From Sphingomonas sp. RIT328 (GTDB taxonomy: Bacteria; Pseudomonadota; Alphaproteobacteria; Sphingomonadales; Sphingomonadaceae), in the NCBI RefSeq assembly GCF_000632225.1, contig NZ_JFYV01000004.1, forward strand, positions 1 to 64,000: a stretch of DNA of 64,000 nt, written 5' to 3'. The position numbers were made by a program, and so were the translations under genes. This document shows positions 40,205 through 49,427 of the stretch, piece by piece; position 1 is the first letter of the stretch, and each line of letters begins with the position of its first letter. The notes below the pieces were generated by a model. The model had not been told where the DNA came from. It searched no databases and worked only from the letters and a program-made list of their open reading frames with translations.

Positions 40205-41587
40205 GTGCTGCGCTCGATCCAGGGGCGGATGCTGCTGCTCTCCGCGGTGGCGATCCTCGCCGCGCTCGGCATCGCCGGCTGGGCGATCGCCGGCGTGCTC
40301 GAACGCGTCGTCACCGAAGGCATCGACCGGCGGCTCGATGCCGAGATCGCCTTGCTCGCCAGCACCGTCGCGCCGGACGGGCAGGTCGACCGCGCCCGGC
40401 TCGCCGCACGGGCCGGCGCCTTGGAGGCGGGGCGCGGCTGGACGTGGCGGATCGACGGACCCGACGGGGCGATCGGCTCGGCCGACCCACCGCGGCTGCG
40501 GCCCGGCCCGGTCGCCGCACCGCCGCCGCCGCCGGGCGCGCCCGACGCACCGCGAGCGCCCCCCGCACCGATCGCGGAGGATGCCGCCGCACCGCAGGGG
40601 CTCGACGGCGTCGATCAGGCTGGCCGCACCATCCACGCCCGCCGCCTGCGCCTCGTCACGTCGCGGGGCACGGTATCGCTGCTCGCCGCCGCGCCGCGCG
40701 CGGTGGTGGCACGGCCGCTGCGTGAGGCGTTGACGCCGCTGCTCGTCGCGCTGGCGATCCTCGCCGCGCTGCTCGCCGCCGCGTCGCTGCTGCAACTGCG
40801 CCTCGGCCTGCGCCCGCTCGCCCGGATGCGCGAGCAGCTCGCCGCGATCCGCGCCGGCCGGCGCGAGCGGGTCGACGACGATCAGCCGGTCGAGCTGCGC
40901 GGCCTCGCCGACGAACTCAACGCGCTCGCCGCCGATCGCGCCGCCGCGCTCGCCACCGCGCGCCAGTCCGCGGCCAATCTGGCGCATGCGCTCAAGACGC
41001 CGGTGGCGACGCTCGCGCTGCAGCTGCGCGACGATCCGGCCAAGGCGGCGCAGGTCGCGCGGATCGACGCGACGATCCGCCACCATCTCGCCCGCGCCCG
41101 TGCGGGAGCGACCGATACCCGCGCCAGCGTGCGCATCGCCCCGGCGGTGGACGATCTCGCGCTGGCGATCGGCCGCCTCCACGCCGGGCGCGGCATCACC
41201 GTCACGCCGCAGGTGGCCGGCGACCCGGTCGCGGCGATGGACGCGCAGGATTTCGACGAACTGCTCGGCAATCTGCTCGACAATGCCGCGCGCCACGCCG
41301 CGACGCAGGTGTGGATCGATGTGCGCGTGGCGAGCGGCGACGCGCGCCGCATCGAGCTAACCGTCAGCGACGACGGCCCCGGCATTCCCGCCGCGGACCG
41401 CGCGCGCGTCACCGAGCCGGGCGTACGGCTCGACGAGCGCGGCGAAGGCCATGGCTTTGGCCTCGCCATCGTCCGCGAGCTGACCGAGCTGCACGGCGGC
41501 AGCCTGACGCTCGGCGAGCGTGACGGCGGTGGCCTTGCCGCGAGCGTCACGTTGCCGGCGCGGCACCAATCGGCCGGTCAAGCGTAG
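40205..41587 (+). CDS. sensor histidine kinase, partner of the upstream regulator
   Basis: 460 residues. A membrane helix near residues 8-30 and a periplasmic domain with a proline-rich stretch (PPPPPGAPDAPRAPPAP) come first, then a second helix (LTPLLVALAILAALLAAASL) and HAMP. The H-box NLAHALKTPVATLAL has the phospho-acceptor His near residue 260. The N-box is LLGNLLDNAARHA, G1 is SDDGPGIPAADR, and G2 is GHGFGLAIVREL. Starts at GTG 40,205. All catalytic boxes are present. Confidence 0.88.
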   Translation: MLRSIQGRMLLLSAVAILAALGIAGWAIAGVLERVVTEGIDRRLDAEIALLASTVAPDGQVDRARLAARAGALEAGRGWTWRIDGPDGAIGSADPPRLRPGPVAAPPPPPGAPDAPRAPPAPIAEDAAAPQGLDGVDQAGRTIHARRLRLVTSRGTVSLLAAAPRAVVARPLREALTPLLVALAILAALLAAASLLQLRLGLRPLARMREQLAAIRAGRRERVDDDQPVELRGLADELNALAADRAAALATARQSAANLAHALKTPVATLALQLRDDPAKAAQVARIDATIRHHLARARAGATDTRASVRIAPAVDDLALAIGRLHAGRGITVTPQVAGDPVAAMDAQDFDELLGNLLDNAARHAATQVWIDVRVASGDARRIELTVSDDGPGIPAADRARVTEPGVRLDERGEGHGFGLAIVRELTELHGGSLTLGERDGGGLAASVTLPARHQSAGQA

Positions 41588-41618
41588 CGCCTATCCGTCT
41601 CCCGTCCGCCGAGGTGCC

Positions 41619-42722
41619 ATGCCGACTCCCGCCCTGTTCCAGCCGATCACCGTCGGCGCGCTGACGATGCGCAACCGCATCGTCATTGCCCCGATGTGCC
41701 AATATTCCGCCGAACAGGGGCGGATGACCGACTGGCATCTCATCCACCTCGGCCATCTCGCGCTGTCGGGGGCGGGGCTGCTGACGATCGAGGCGAGCGC
41801 GGTGACGCCCGAGGGGCGGATCACCTTCGGCGACGTCGGCCTGTACGACGATGCCACCGAGGCGGCGATGGCGCGGGTGCTCGAATCGGTGCGCCGCCAT
41901 TCCGACATGCCGATTGCGATCCAGCTCGCCCATGCCGGGCGCAAGGCGTCGACCGACCTGCCGTGGCGCGGTGGCGAGCAGATCGCGCCCGACCATGCCG
42001 ACGGCTGGCAGACGGTCGCGCCGTCGCCTGCGCCCTTCGCCGAGGGCGAGAATCCGCCGCACGCGCTTTCGGTCGCCGAGATCGAGGCGCTCGTCGCCGC
42101 CTTCGCCGAATCCGCCCGCCGCGCCGCGCGGCTGGGGATCGACGCGGTGCAGTTGCACGGCGCGCACGGCTATCTGCTCCACCAGTTCCTGTCGCCGCTC
42201 AGCAACCGGCGGACGGACGATTATGGCGGCAGCCTCGACAATCGCATGCGCTTCCCGCTCGCAGTGTTCGACGCGGTGCGCGCCGCCTTCCCGGCGGAGC
42301 GGCCGGTGACGATGCGCGTCTCGGGCACCGACTGGGTCGAGGGCGGCTGGGATGCCGAGCAGACCGTCGCCTTCGCCCGTGCGCTCGAAGCGCGCGGCTG
42401 CGCGGCGATCCACGTATCGAGCGGCGGGCTCGATCCGCGCCAGCAGATCCCGACCGGGCCGAGCTATCAGGTGCCGCTCGCCCGCGCGGTCAAGCAGGGC
42501 TGCGGCCTGCCGGTCGTCGCGGTCGGGCTGATCACCGACTATGAGCAGGCCGAGGCGATCGTCGGCACCGGCGATGCCGACATGATCGCGCTCGCCCGCA
42601 CCATCCTCTACGAACCGCGCTGGCCCTGGCATGCCGCGGCGCATCTCGGCGCGCACGTCAAGGCGCCCGACCAATATCTGCGCTCGCAGCCGCATCGCTT
42701 CCGCGACCTGTTCGACGCGTGA
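41619..42722 (+). CDS. NADH:flavin oxidoreductase, Old Yellow Enzyme family (YqjM-like)
   Basis: 367 residues with an FMN-binding TIM barrel. Recognisable blocks are NRIVIAPMCQYSAEQGRMTD (the active-site Cys of the YqjM class), IQLAHAGRKAS, the substrate-binding H..H pair in VQLHGAHGYLLHQFLSPLSN, the following RRTDDYGGS, and IALARTILYEPRWPW. Reduces C=C bonds of enones with NAD(P)H in the cytosol. The start is ATG 41,619 after GAGGTG. Confidence 0.9.
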   Translation: MPTPALFQPITVGALTMRNRIVIAPMCQYSAEQGRMTDWHLIHLGHLALSGAGLLTIEASAVTPEGRITFGDVGLYDDATEAAMARVLESVRRHSDMPIAIQLAHAGRKASTDLPWRGGEQIAPDHADGWQTVAPSPAPFAEGENPPHALSVAEIEALVAAFAESARRAARLGIDAVQLHGAHGYLLHQFLSPLSNRRTDDYGGSLDNRMRFPLAVFDAVRAAFPAERPVTMRVSGTDWVEGGWDAEQTVAFARALEARGCAAIHVSSGGLDPRQQIPTGPSYQVPLARAVKQGCGLPVVAVGLITDYEQAEAIVGTGDADMIALARTILYEPRWPWHAAAHLGAHVKAPDQYLRSQPHRFRDLFDA

Positions 42723-42802
42723 GGCAGGCTGGTTTTGTCAGACTGGACCTGAACCCCGGATCGGAGGATGTAGCGCCAGCTTCAACCTGGAGGGGATATG
42801 CC

Positions 42803-43678
42803 ATGACCGATCATCACGTGCGCACCATATTGCCGGTACAGGCGGTACTCGGCGAGGGGCCGGTATGGATCGGGCGCGAGCAGGCCGTGTGGTTCGTCGA
42901 CATCAAGAGCCGGCATATCCACCGCTTCGATCCCGCGAGCGGCACGGCGCAGCGCTGGGATGCGCCCGATCAGGTCGGCTGGGTGCTGCCGAGCGACGAC
43001 GGCGGCCTGATCGCCGGCCTGCGCACCGGACTGCACCGCTTCGATCCCGCCGACGGCAGCTTCACCTTCCTGGCGCGGCCCGAGGGCGATGCCGCCGGCA
43101 ACCGGCTCAACGACGCGGCGACCGACAGCGCCGGGCGGATCTGGTTCGGCACGATGGACGACGCCGAGACGGATCTGACCGGGCGCGTCTATCGCCACGC
43201 CGGCGGCACGGTCAGCGACAGCGGCCTCGCCCCGGTATGCATCACCAACGGCCCGGCGATCGCCGGCGACGGCGTCACGCTCTACCATACCGACACGCTC
43301 GGCAAGACGATCTGGCGCGCGACGATCGATGGCGACGGCCGGCTCGGCGCGGCGACGCGCTTCGTGACGATCGAGGAGGGCGCCGGCTATCCCGACGGTT
43401 CGGTGGTCGATGCCGAAGGGTGTCTGTGGGTCGCGCTGTGGGGCGGCTGGGGCGTGCGCCGCTACGATCCCGCGGGCGCGCTGATCGGCACGGTGCGGCT
43501 GCCCGCGTCGAACATCACCAAGATCGCCTTCGGCGGCGCCGATTTGCGCACCGCCTATGCGACGAGCGCGCGCAAGGGACTCGATGCCGAAGCCTTGGCG
43601 GATCAGCCGGAAGCGGGCAATCTGTTCGCCTTCGATCCGGGCGTGGCCGGCGTACCGGTGACGCCGGTGGCGGTGTAA
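42803..43678 (+). CDS. SMP-30/gluconolactonase-family lactonase
   Basis: 291 residues forming a six-bladed propeller. The metal ligands of the family are visible: Glu in VLGEGPVWIG, Asn in CITNGPAIAGD and Asp in YPDGSVVDAEG. It hydrolyses sugar lactones, as in oxidative pentose or hexose catabolism. The start is ATG 42,803 behind GGAGGGGAT; upstream in-frame sequence is not family-like. A ketoglutarate semialdehyde dehydrogenase gene, which ends such pathways, lies 530 bases downstream on the other strand. Confidence 0.88.
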   Translation: MTDHHVRTILPVQAVLGEGPVWIGREQAVWFVDIKSRHIHRFDPASGTAQRWDAPDQVGWVLPSDDGGLIAGLRTGLHRFDPADGSFTFLARPEGDAAGNRLNDAATDSAGRIWFGTMDDAETDLTGRVYRHAGGTVSDSGLAPVCITNGPAIAGDGVTLYHTDTLGKTIWRATIDGDGRLGAATRFVTIEEGAGYPDGSVVDAEGCLWVALWGGWGVRRYDPAGALIGTVRLPASNITKIAFGGADLRTAYATSARKGLDAEALADQPEAGNLFAFDPGVAGVPVTPVAV

Positions 43679-43790
43679 GGAGCGCCTTCCGGAGGTGTCG
43701 CACCATATTGATGCCCGGCAGGCATTGAGGATATCGGCACGCCCGAACACGTCTGCGCAAGTGTCGCTGCACCTGCCAGAGCATCACAGT

Positions 43791-43810
43791 ATTCCCGCGC
43801 GGGCGGGAAT
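43791..43810. repeat. REP-like palindrome
   Basis: Perfect 8-base stem ATTCCCGC / GCGGGAAT with loop GCGG. A related element (CTCCCGC / GCGGGAG) follows at 43,857-43,874. Confidence 0.5.
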
Positions 43811-44013
43811 CCGGCGGCCAAGCAGACCATCGGGTTACGACTAAGAAGACGCTGGGCTCCCGCCTGCGCGGGAGTACTGCAATACTTCGCCCGTCATGCC
43901 GGACGCGTTCCAGCATCCACCGTTCGGCACGAGCATAACCCGACATATTGCGGCGCGACGGCCGCCGGAGCAATCCGAGGCCGCTCGGAAGGTCGTCCCG
44001 TAGCGACACGCAC

Positions 44014-44035
44014 CACCCCGGTCTTCGCCGGGGTG
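44014..44035. repeat. REP-like palindrome
   Basis: Perfect 8-base stem CACCCCGG / CCGGGGTG with loop TCTTCG in the same intergenic stretch. Confidence 0.45.
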
Positions 44036-44134
44036 ATGCGAGGTTCGGGAAGGTTTCGATCATCGTCTGGCGCGACGATCGGTTCGAGGTGATGCCGAGC
44101 CTGTTCAGCAAGGCTCGTTCCGCTTCAAACAGAA

Positions 44135-44166
44135 GCGGGCGGGCGACCAGAGGCCGACCCGCCCGC
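44135..44166 (-). terminator. candidate terminator of the semialdehyde dehydrogenase gene
   Basis: GCGGGCGGG (44,135-44,143) pairs with CCCGCCCGC (44,158-44,166). On the minus strand it is followed by TTCTGTTTG. It lies about 44 bases past the dehydrogenase stop. The stem is strong but the T-run is imperfect. Confidence 0.5.
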
Positions 44167-44209
44167 CTCATGAACGACACTCCCGCCCCTGGACGGGAGC
44201 ATCCACAGC

Positions 44210-45790
44210 TTACCGCGGGCTGGCTTCGCGCTTGCCGTCGAGCCGGCGGGCGATGCTCCAGCCGTTGTCGTCGCGCAGCGCGGCGGGCAGCAGCGCCGGC
44301 GCGAGGTTCTGGAAGCAGACCGGGCGCAGGAAGCGCGCGATCGCCAGCGTGCCGACCGACGTCGTCCGCCCGTCGCTCGTCGCCGGGAAGGGGCCGCCGT
44401 GGACCATCGCCGGCGCCACCTCGACACCGGTCGGCCAGCCGTTCGCCAGCACGCGGCCGACGCGGCGTGCGATCACCGGCATCAGCTTGGCCGCATCCGC
44501 CTCGTCAGCGGGATCGAGCTGCAGCGTCGCGGTGAGCTGACCTTCGAGCTTGCCGACCACCGCGATGATCTCGTCGATGCTGGCGCAACGGACGACCACC
44601 GACGACGATCCGAACACCTCGTGCGACAGCGCGACGTCGGCGAGGAACTGCTCCGCCGTCGTCTGGAACAGCGCGCCGACCGCCTGGTTGACACCTTCGC
44701 CGACCTTGCCGCGCGCGATCGTCGTCACGGCGGAATGGCTGGCGAGCGCCTCGACGCCCTTTTCGAAGCTCGCATGGATGCCGGGGGACAGCATCGTCGC
44801 CGGCTGGCTGTCGGTCAGCGCCGCGCCGGCGTCGCGCACGAAGGCGTCGAGCTCCGGACCGTCGATCGCCAGCACCAGGCCGGGGTTGGTGCAGAACTGC
44901 CCCGCGCCCATCGTCAGCGATGCGACGTACTCCTTGGCGAGCGCCGCTCCGCGTGCGGCGAGCGCGGCGGGGAAGATCACCACCGGATTGATGCTCGACA
45001 TCTCGGCATAGACCGGGATCGGCTCGTCGCGCTCGGCGGCGATGCGGGCGAGGGCGAGACCGCCGGCGCGCGAGCCGGTGAAGCCGACCGCCTGGATGCG
45101 CGGATCGGCGACCAGCGCGCCGCCCAGCTCGTTCGTTTCGCCGGGAAGATAGGAGAAGACGCCGGCGGGCAGCCCGGCGGTCTTCACCGCCTGCTGGATC
45201 GCGCGGGCGACCAGCTCGCCGGTGCCGGGATGCGCGGGATGGCCCTTGACCACCACCGGGCAGCCGGCGGCGAGCGCCGAGGCGGTGTCGCCGCCCGCCA
45301 CCGAAAAGGCGAGCGGGAAGTTGGAGGCGCCGAACACCGCCACCGGACCGATGGCGAGGTTGATGCGGCGCAGGTCGGGGCGCGGCAGCGGCGCGCGCTC
45401 GGGCTGCGCCGGATCGATCGTCGCGTCGAGGAAGTCGCCCTGGCGCACGACGCCGGCGAACAGACGCAGCTGACCGACGGTCCGGCCACGCTCGCCCTCC
45501 AACCGGGCGCGCGGCAGGCCGCTCTCGGCCATCGCGCGCTCGATCAGCGCGTCACCGATGTCGAGGATGTTCTGCGCGATGCCTTCGAGGAAGGCGGCGC
45601 GCGCCTCGAGGTCGGTGGCGGCGAAGGCGGGGAAGGCCGCTTCGGCGAGCGCGCAGGCCTCGGCCACCGCATCGGCACGCGCCGACGAGAAGTCTGGGGT
45701 CAGCGTTTCGCCGCTCGCCGGATTGACCGCGGTGAAACGGTCGGAAGCTTGGCGTGATTCGCCGCCGATCAGCAGGGCGCCGTCGATCAT
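44210..45790 (-). CDS. alpha-ketoglutaric semialdehyde dehydrogenase (aldehyde dehydrogenase superfamily)
   Basis: 526 residues. NAD(P)-binding and catalytic blocks are present: [47 protein letters not shown], the catalytic Glu region [11 protein letters not shown] and the nucleophile Cys in [10 protein letters not shown]. The [24 protein letters not shown] signature is typical of the KGSADH subgroup, which oxidises 2,5-dioxovalerate to 2-oxoglutarate at the end of pentose, glucarate or hydroxyproline catabolism. Start ATG 45,790. The nearby lactonase supports a sugar-acid route. Confidence 0.88.
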   Translation of the reverse strand: MIDGALLIGGESRQASDRFTAVNPASGETLTPDFSSARADAVAEACALAEAAFPAFAATDLEARAAFLEGIAQNILDIGDALIERAMAESGLPRARLEGERGRTVGQLRLFAGVVRQGDFLDATIDPAQPERAPLPRPDLRRINLAIGPVAVFGASNFPLAFSVAGGDTASALAAGCPVVVKGHPAHPGTGELVARAIQQAVKTAGLPAGVFSYLPGETNELGGALVADPRIQAVGFTGSRAGGLALARIAAERDEPIPVYAEMSSINPVVIFPAALAARGAALAKEYVASLTMGAGQFCTNPGLVLAIDGPELDAFVRDAGAALTDSQPATMLSPGIHASFEKGVEALASHSAVTTIARGKVGEGVNQAVGALFQTTAEQFLADVALSHEVFGSSSVVVRCASIDEIIAVVGKLEGQLTATLQLDPADEADAAKLMPVIARRVGRVLANGWPTGVEVAPAMVHGGPFPATSDGRTTSVGTLAIARFLRPVCFQNLAPALLPAALRDDNGWSIARRLDGKREASPR

Positions 45791-45882
45791 CGGAAATACC
45801 TCTCAGGAAATTGTCTGAGTTAATCTAGGCCACCGGCCGCCCCGCGACAATGGCGCACGTTGATCCTCGTCGCGCGTCAGGC

Positions 45883-46212
45883 TCACTCCTCCGCTTCGAA
45901 CGTCACGGCCTCGCCGCTGTCCTGCGGATCGAGATCCCAGAGCGCAGCGACCTGTTCGACCGCGCGGCGGGCGATCGCGTCGAGCGATTCGGGGCAGGAG
46001 GCCTGCACGTCCCAATTATGCCCGGCTCCCGCCCACGGCTCGGCGAGCGTCGGTAGCATGAAGTCGATGGCGGTCCCCTCACTGTCGAGCGACAGACGCA
46101 ACGCCGCGCGGTTGAGCTCGTCGCGCAGGGCCTCGGCACCCAGCGTCGGGCGGGGGTGGCCGGCGGCGGCAGCATGTCCGGCCGATCCGGACTGGGGTTC
46201 GTCGTCTTCCAT
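45883..46212 (-). CDS. hypothetical protein, 109 aa
   Basis: A soluble acidic protein (MEDDEPQSGSAGHAAAAGHP ... ALRDELNRAALRLSLDSEGT ... DAIARRAVEQVAALWDLDPQ). No signal peptide or known motif. The start is uncertain: ATG 46,212 is used, and in-frame ATGs at 46,260 and 46,266 would add a cysteine-containing leader. No family is recognised; coding character is good. Confidence 0.45.
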   Translation of the reverse strand: MEDDEPQSGSAGHAAAAGHPRPTLGAEALRDELNRAALRLSLDSEGTAIDFMLPTLAEPWAGAGHNWDVQASCPESLDAIARRAVEQVAALWDLDPQDSGEAVTFEAEE

Positions 46213-46336
46213 GACAGGGCAAGCGCAACAGGATGAGGATCGTTCCGCTACGTTACCCATCGACATTTTCGACCCGAAACCTGCCGCGATGCGGTAGATT
46301 GCTGTTCTTCATCGGAAAAAGCGTCAATGGGCGGCG

Positions 46337-48361
46337 ATGCGCTATTTGATCCTGCCCGCCCTGACGCTCGCCACCCCCGCCGTCGCGCAGACTGGCGCGG
46401 CGGCCGACGACATCGTCGTCACCGGGCGCGGCCTGCCCGATTCGCCCGGCGAGCGCGCCTTCGACATCGTCACGATCGATCGCGACCGCTTGCAGGCCAA
46501 TGCCGCCGCGCGGCTCGAAAGCGTGCTCGCCGACGTCGCCGGCCTCCAGCAATTCCGCCGCTCGGACAGCCGCAGCGCCAATCCGACCAGCCAGGGGATC
46601 AGCCTGCGCGGCATCGGCGGCAATGCGTCGAGCCGGGCGCTGCTGATCGTCGACGGCGTGCCGCAGGCCGATCCGTTCGGCGGCTGGGTCGCCTTTCCGG
46701 CCTATGCCACCGGCCGGTTGGGGCAGGTGCGGGTGACGCGCGGCGGCGGCAGCGGCTATTTCGGCCCGGGGGCGCTCACCGGCACGGTGCAGATCGACAG
46801 CGCGACACCCGACCAGCTCGCCCCGCTCGACGCGAGCGTCTTCTACGGCAGCCGCGATTCGGTCGACGCGCAGGGCAATGCCGCCCTGGTCCGCGACGGC
46901 GGCTTCGCGACGCTGTCCGCGGCCTATGCGCGCGGCGACGGCTTCGTGCCCACCGTCGCCGGACAGCGTGGCCCGGTCGACCGGCCGGCGCCCTACGAAC
47001 AGGCCTCCGCCGCGCTGCGCACCGTCGTGACGATCGCGCCGGCGACCGAACTCCAGGCCAATGTCAGCGCCTTCACCGACCGGCGCGAGCGCGGCACCGC
47101 TTATACCGCCAACCAGTCCGACGGGGCCGACGCCAGTCTGCGGCTGGTCGGACGCGGCCGCTGGGGCTGGTCGGCGCTCGCCTATCTGCAGACGCGCGCC
47201 TTCGCGTCGAGCTTCGCCAGCGTCAACGCGGCGCGCACCACCGCCAGCCAGTCGCTGAATCAATATAACACGCCCGCGACCGGACTCGGCGCGCGGATCG
47301 AGGTGCAGCCGCCGGTCGCCGACACCGTCGACCTGCGGCTCGGCGCCGATCTGCGCGACGTGTCGGGCAAGACGCAGGAGCTGTTCACCTTCGTCGCCGC
47401 CCGTCCGACGCGGCGCCGCGAGGCGGGGGGCGAGACGCGGACGCAGGGCCTGTTCGCCGACGGCAGCGTCACGCTCGGCGACCTGACGCTGACCGGCGCG
47501 GCGCGGATCGACTGGTGGACGATCGACGGCGGCTATCTCAGCGAACGCCCGCTCGCCGGCGGCGCGGCGCTGACCGATACGCGTTTCGCCGACCGGTCGG
47601 GGGACGAGGCGACCGGGCGGGTCGGTGCGGCCTGGCGCGCGGCCGACTGGCTGACGCTGCGCGCCGCCGGCTATCGCGGCTGGCGGCTGCCGACGCTCAA
47701 CGAACTCTACCGGCCGTTCCGCGTCGGCAATGACGTCACCGCCGCCAACGCCGCGCTGTCGCCCGAGCGGCTGACCGGGATCGAGGCTGGCGCGACGCTC
47801 ACCCCGCTTGCCGGAGCGAGCCTCGCCGTGACGGTGTTCCACGACCGGCTGACCGATGCGATCGCCAACGTCACTTTGTCGTCGACGCCGACCAGCGCGT
47901 CGCGCGTCCGCCGCAATCTCGACGCGATCCGCTCGACCGGGGTGGAGGTGGACGCGCGCTACGCCTTCGGGCCGTTCGACGCGCTCGCCTCGTGGAGCCA
48001 TGTCGATGCGCGCGTGCGCGCCTCGGGTGCGGCGGCGACGCTCGACGGGCTGCGCCCGGCGCAGACGCCGCGCGATGCGGTGTCGGCGACGCTCGGCTGG
48101 CGCCGCGAACGCGCCGCGCTGTCGGCGACGCTGCGCCATGTCGCGCGACAGTTCGATGACGATCAGAACAGCCGCAGCCTCGCGCCCGCGACGACGCTCG
48201 ACGGCTATGCCGCGCTGCCGCTCACCCGCGCGCTGACGCTGGAGGCACGCGCCGAGAACCTGTTCGATGCCCGCGTCGAGGCGGGGATCAGCGGCGCGTA
48301 TATCGTCGAGCGCGCCACCCCGCGGACGCTGTGGATCGGGCTGCGCGCACGGCTCGGCTGA
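46337..48361 (+). CDS. TonB-dependent outer-membrane receptor (674 aa)
   Basis: Signal peptide (MRYLILPALTLATPAVAQ), then TonB box-like DDIVVTGRGL. The plug domain has LADVAGLQQFRRSDSRS, ISLRGIGGNASSRALLIVDG and RVTRGGGSGYFGPGALTG. A 22-strand barrel ends with the family-typical LTLEARAENLFDARVEAGIS and a short final strand. It imports siderophores, vitamins or sugars; the substrate cannot be told. The start is ATG 46,337. The barrel is complete. Confidence 0.9.
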   Translation: MRYLILPALTLATPAVAQTGAAADDIVVTGRGLPDSPGERAFDIVTIDRDRLQANAAARLESVLADVAGLQQFRRSDSRSANPTSQGISLRGIGGNASSRALLIVDGVPQADPFGGWVAFPAYATGRLGQVRVTRGGGSGYFGPGALTGTVQIDSATPDQLAPLDASVFYGSRDSVDAQGNAALVRDGGFATLSAAYARGDGFVPTVAGQRGPVDRPAPYEQASAALRTVVTIAPATELQANVSAFTDRRERGTAYTANQSDGADASLRLVGRGRWGWSALAYLQTRAFASSFASVNAARTTASQSLNQYNTPATGLGARIEVQPPVADTVDLRLGADLRDVSGKTQELFTFVAARPTRRREAGGETRTQGLFADGSVTLGDLTLTGAARIDWWTIDGGYLSERPLAGGAALTDTRFADRSGDEATGRVGAAWRAADWLTLRAAGYRGWRLPTLNELYRPFRVGNDVTAANAALSPERLTGIEAGATLTPLAGASLAVTVFHDRLTDAIANVTLSSTPTSASRVRRNLDAIRSTGVEVDARYAFGPFDALASWSHVDARVRASGAAATLDGLRPAQTPRDAVSATLGWRRERAALSATLRHVARQFDDDQNSRSLAPATTLDGYAALPLTRALTLEARAENLFDARVEAGISGAYIVERATPRTLWIGLRARLG

Positions 48362-48404
48362 CGCGGGCATCGACGCGGCGGCCGCGGGCGATTAAGCGGC
48401 ACGC

Positions 48405-49427
48405 GTGACCGCACCGCTTCGCCTCCGCCTCGATGCCGCAGCCCTTGCCGACAATTGGCGCACGCTCGACCGGATGAGCGGCGCGGCGGCGTGCGGCGCG
48501 GCGGTCAAGGCGAACGGCTATGGCCTCGGCGCCACCGCGGTGGCGGAGCGGCTCGCCGCCGCCGGCTGCCGCGATTTCTTCGTCGCGACCTGGGCGGAGG
48601 CGGAACGGCTCGCCCCGCTCGGCCTGTCGCTGTCGGTGCTGCACGGCATGCGCGACGAGGATATGCCGCTGGCGCTGGCGGGGATCGCCCGGCCGGTGCT
48701 CAACAGCGCGGCGCAGGTGGCACGCTGGCGCGCGGCGGGCGGCGGCCTCTGCGACGTGATGGTTGATACCGGGATCAACCGGCTCGGCGTCGCGCCGCAG
48801 GCGGTGCGCGACGGCCTGCTCGACGGGTTGTCGATCGAGACCCTGCTCAGCCATCTCGCCTGCGCCGACGAGGACAGCGCGATGAACGCGCGCCAGCGCA
48901 CCGCCTTCGCCGCGCTCGCCGGGGCGACCGCGGCCCGGCGGATGAGCCTCGCCAATTCGGGTGGTATCGCGCTCGGCGGCGATTATGCCTTCGATCTGAC
49001 CCGGCCCGGCATCGCGCTTTACGGCGGCATCGTCCGGCCCGAATATGCCGGGCGGATCCGCAGCGTCGTCACGCCACAGGCGCAGGTGCTGCAACGTCGT
49101 ACCGTCGCGGCGGGCGAGACGGTCGGCTATAACGCGACGTGGAGAGCGCCGCGGGCGACCGAGGTCGCGATCCTCAACCTCGGCTATGCCGACGGTTACG
49201 TCCGCGGCTTCTCCGACACCGGCACCGCGGGGGAGGGGCGCCTGCCGGTGATCGGCCGCGTCTCGATGGACCTGCTCGCGCTCGACGTCAGCGCCAGCCC
49301 GGATCTGGGCGAGGGCGATTGGGTGACGCTCGACTTCGCGTTGCCCGACGCGGCGGCGGCGAGCGGGATGTCGCAATATGAGCTGCTGACGCTGCTGGGG
49401 CAGCGGTATGATCGGGTGTGGGGCTGA
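48405..49427 (+). CDS. alr: alanine racemase
   Basis: 340 residues, PLP-dependent. The PLP lysine is Lys35 in AAVKANGYGLGA, the second catalytic base is Tyr in VGYNATWRAP, and further blocks are DTGINRLG, SLANSGGIALG, ALYGG and GRVSMDLLALDVS. Makes D-alanine for peptidoglycan. Starts at GTG 48,405 44 bases after the receptor gene. Slightly shorter than the usual about 360 residues, but all motifs are present. Confidence 0.9.
   Translation: MTAPLRLRLDAAALADNWRTLDRMSGAAACGAAVKANGYGLGATAVAERLAAAGCRDFFVATWAEAERLAPLGLSLSVLHGMRDEDMPLALAGIARPVLNSAAQVARWRAAGGGLCDVMVDTGINRLGVAPQAVRDGLLDGLSIETLLSHLACADEDSAMNARQRTAFAALAGATAARRMSLANSGGIALGGDYAFDLTRPGIALYGGIVRPEYAGRIRSVVTPQAQVLQRRTVAAGETVGYNATWRAPRATEVAILNLGYADGYVRGFSDTGTAGEGRLPVIGRVSMDLLALDVSASPDLGEGDWVTLDFALPDAAAASGMSQYELLTLLGQRYDRVWG

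Larger units (their letters stand above)
43679..44209. other. intergenic stretch with palindromic REP-like elements
   Basis: No gene seen in 530 bases. It contains three palindromes: ATTCCCGCGCGGGCGGGAAT (43,791-43,810), CTCCCGCCTGCGCGGGAG (43,857-43,874) and CACCCCGGTCTTCGCCGGGGTG (44,014-44,035). The stretch between them (CGTCATGCCGGACGCGTTCC) resembles dispersed intergenic repeats common in alphaproteobacteria. Confidence 0.5.

Noticed and set aside
41547..42695. A 382-codon minus-strand frame across the Old Yellow Enzyme gene
   Set aside because: Arginine-rich shadow of a complete enzyme on the plus strand.
44399..45757. A 452-codon plus-strand frame across the semialdehyde dehydrogenase
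   Set aside because: Antisense shadow of a full-length enzyme with all catalytic motifs.
46253..48370. A 705-codon minus-strand frame across the 674-aa TonB receptor
   Set aside because: Arginine/alanine-rich antisense of a clear receptor gene on the plus strand, with no signal peptide or domain.
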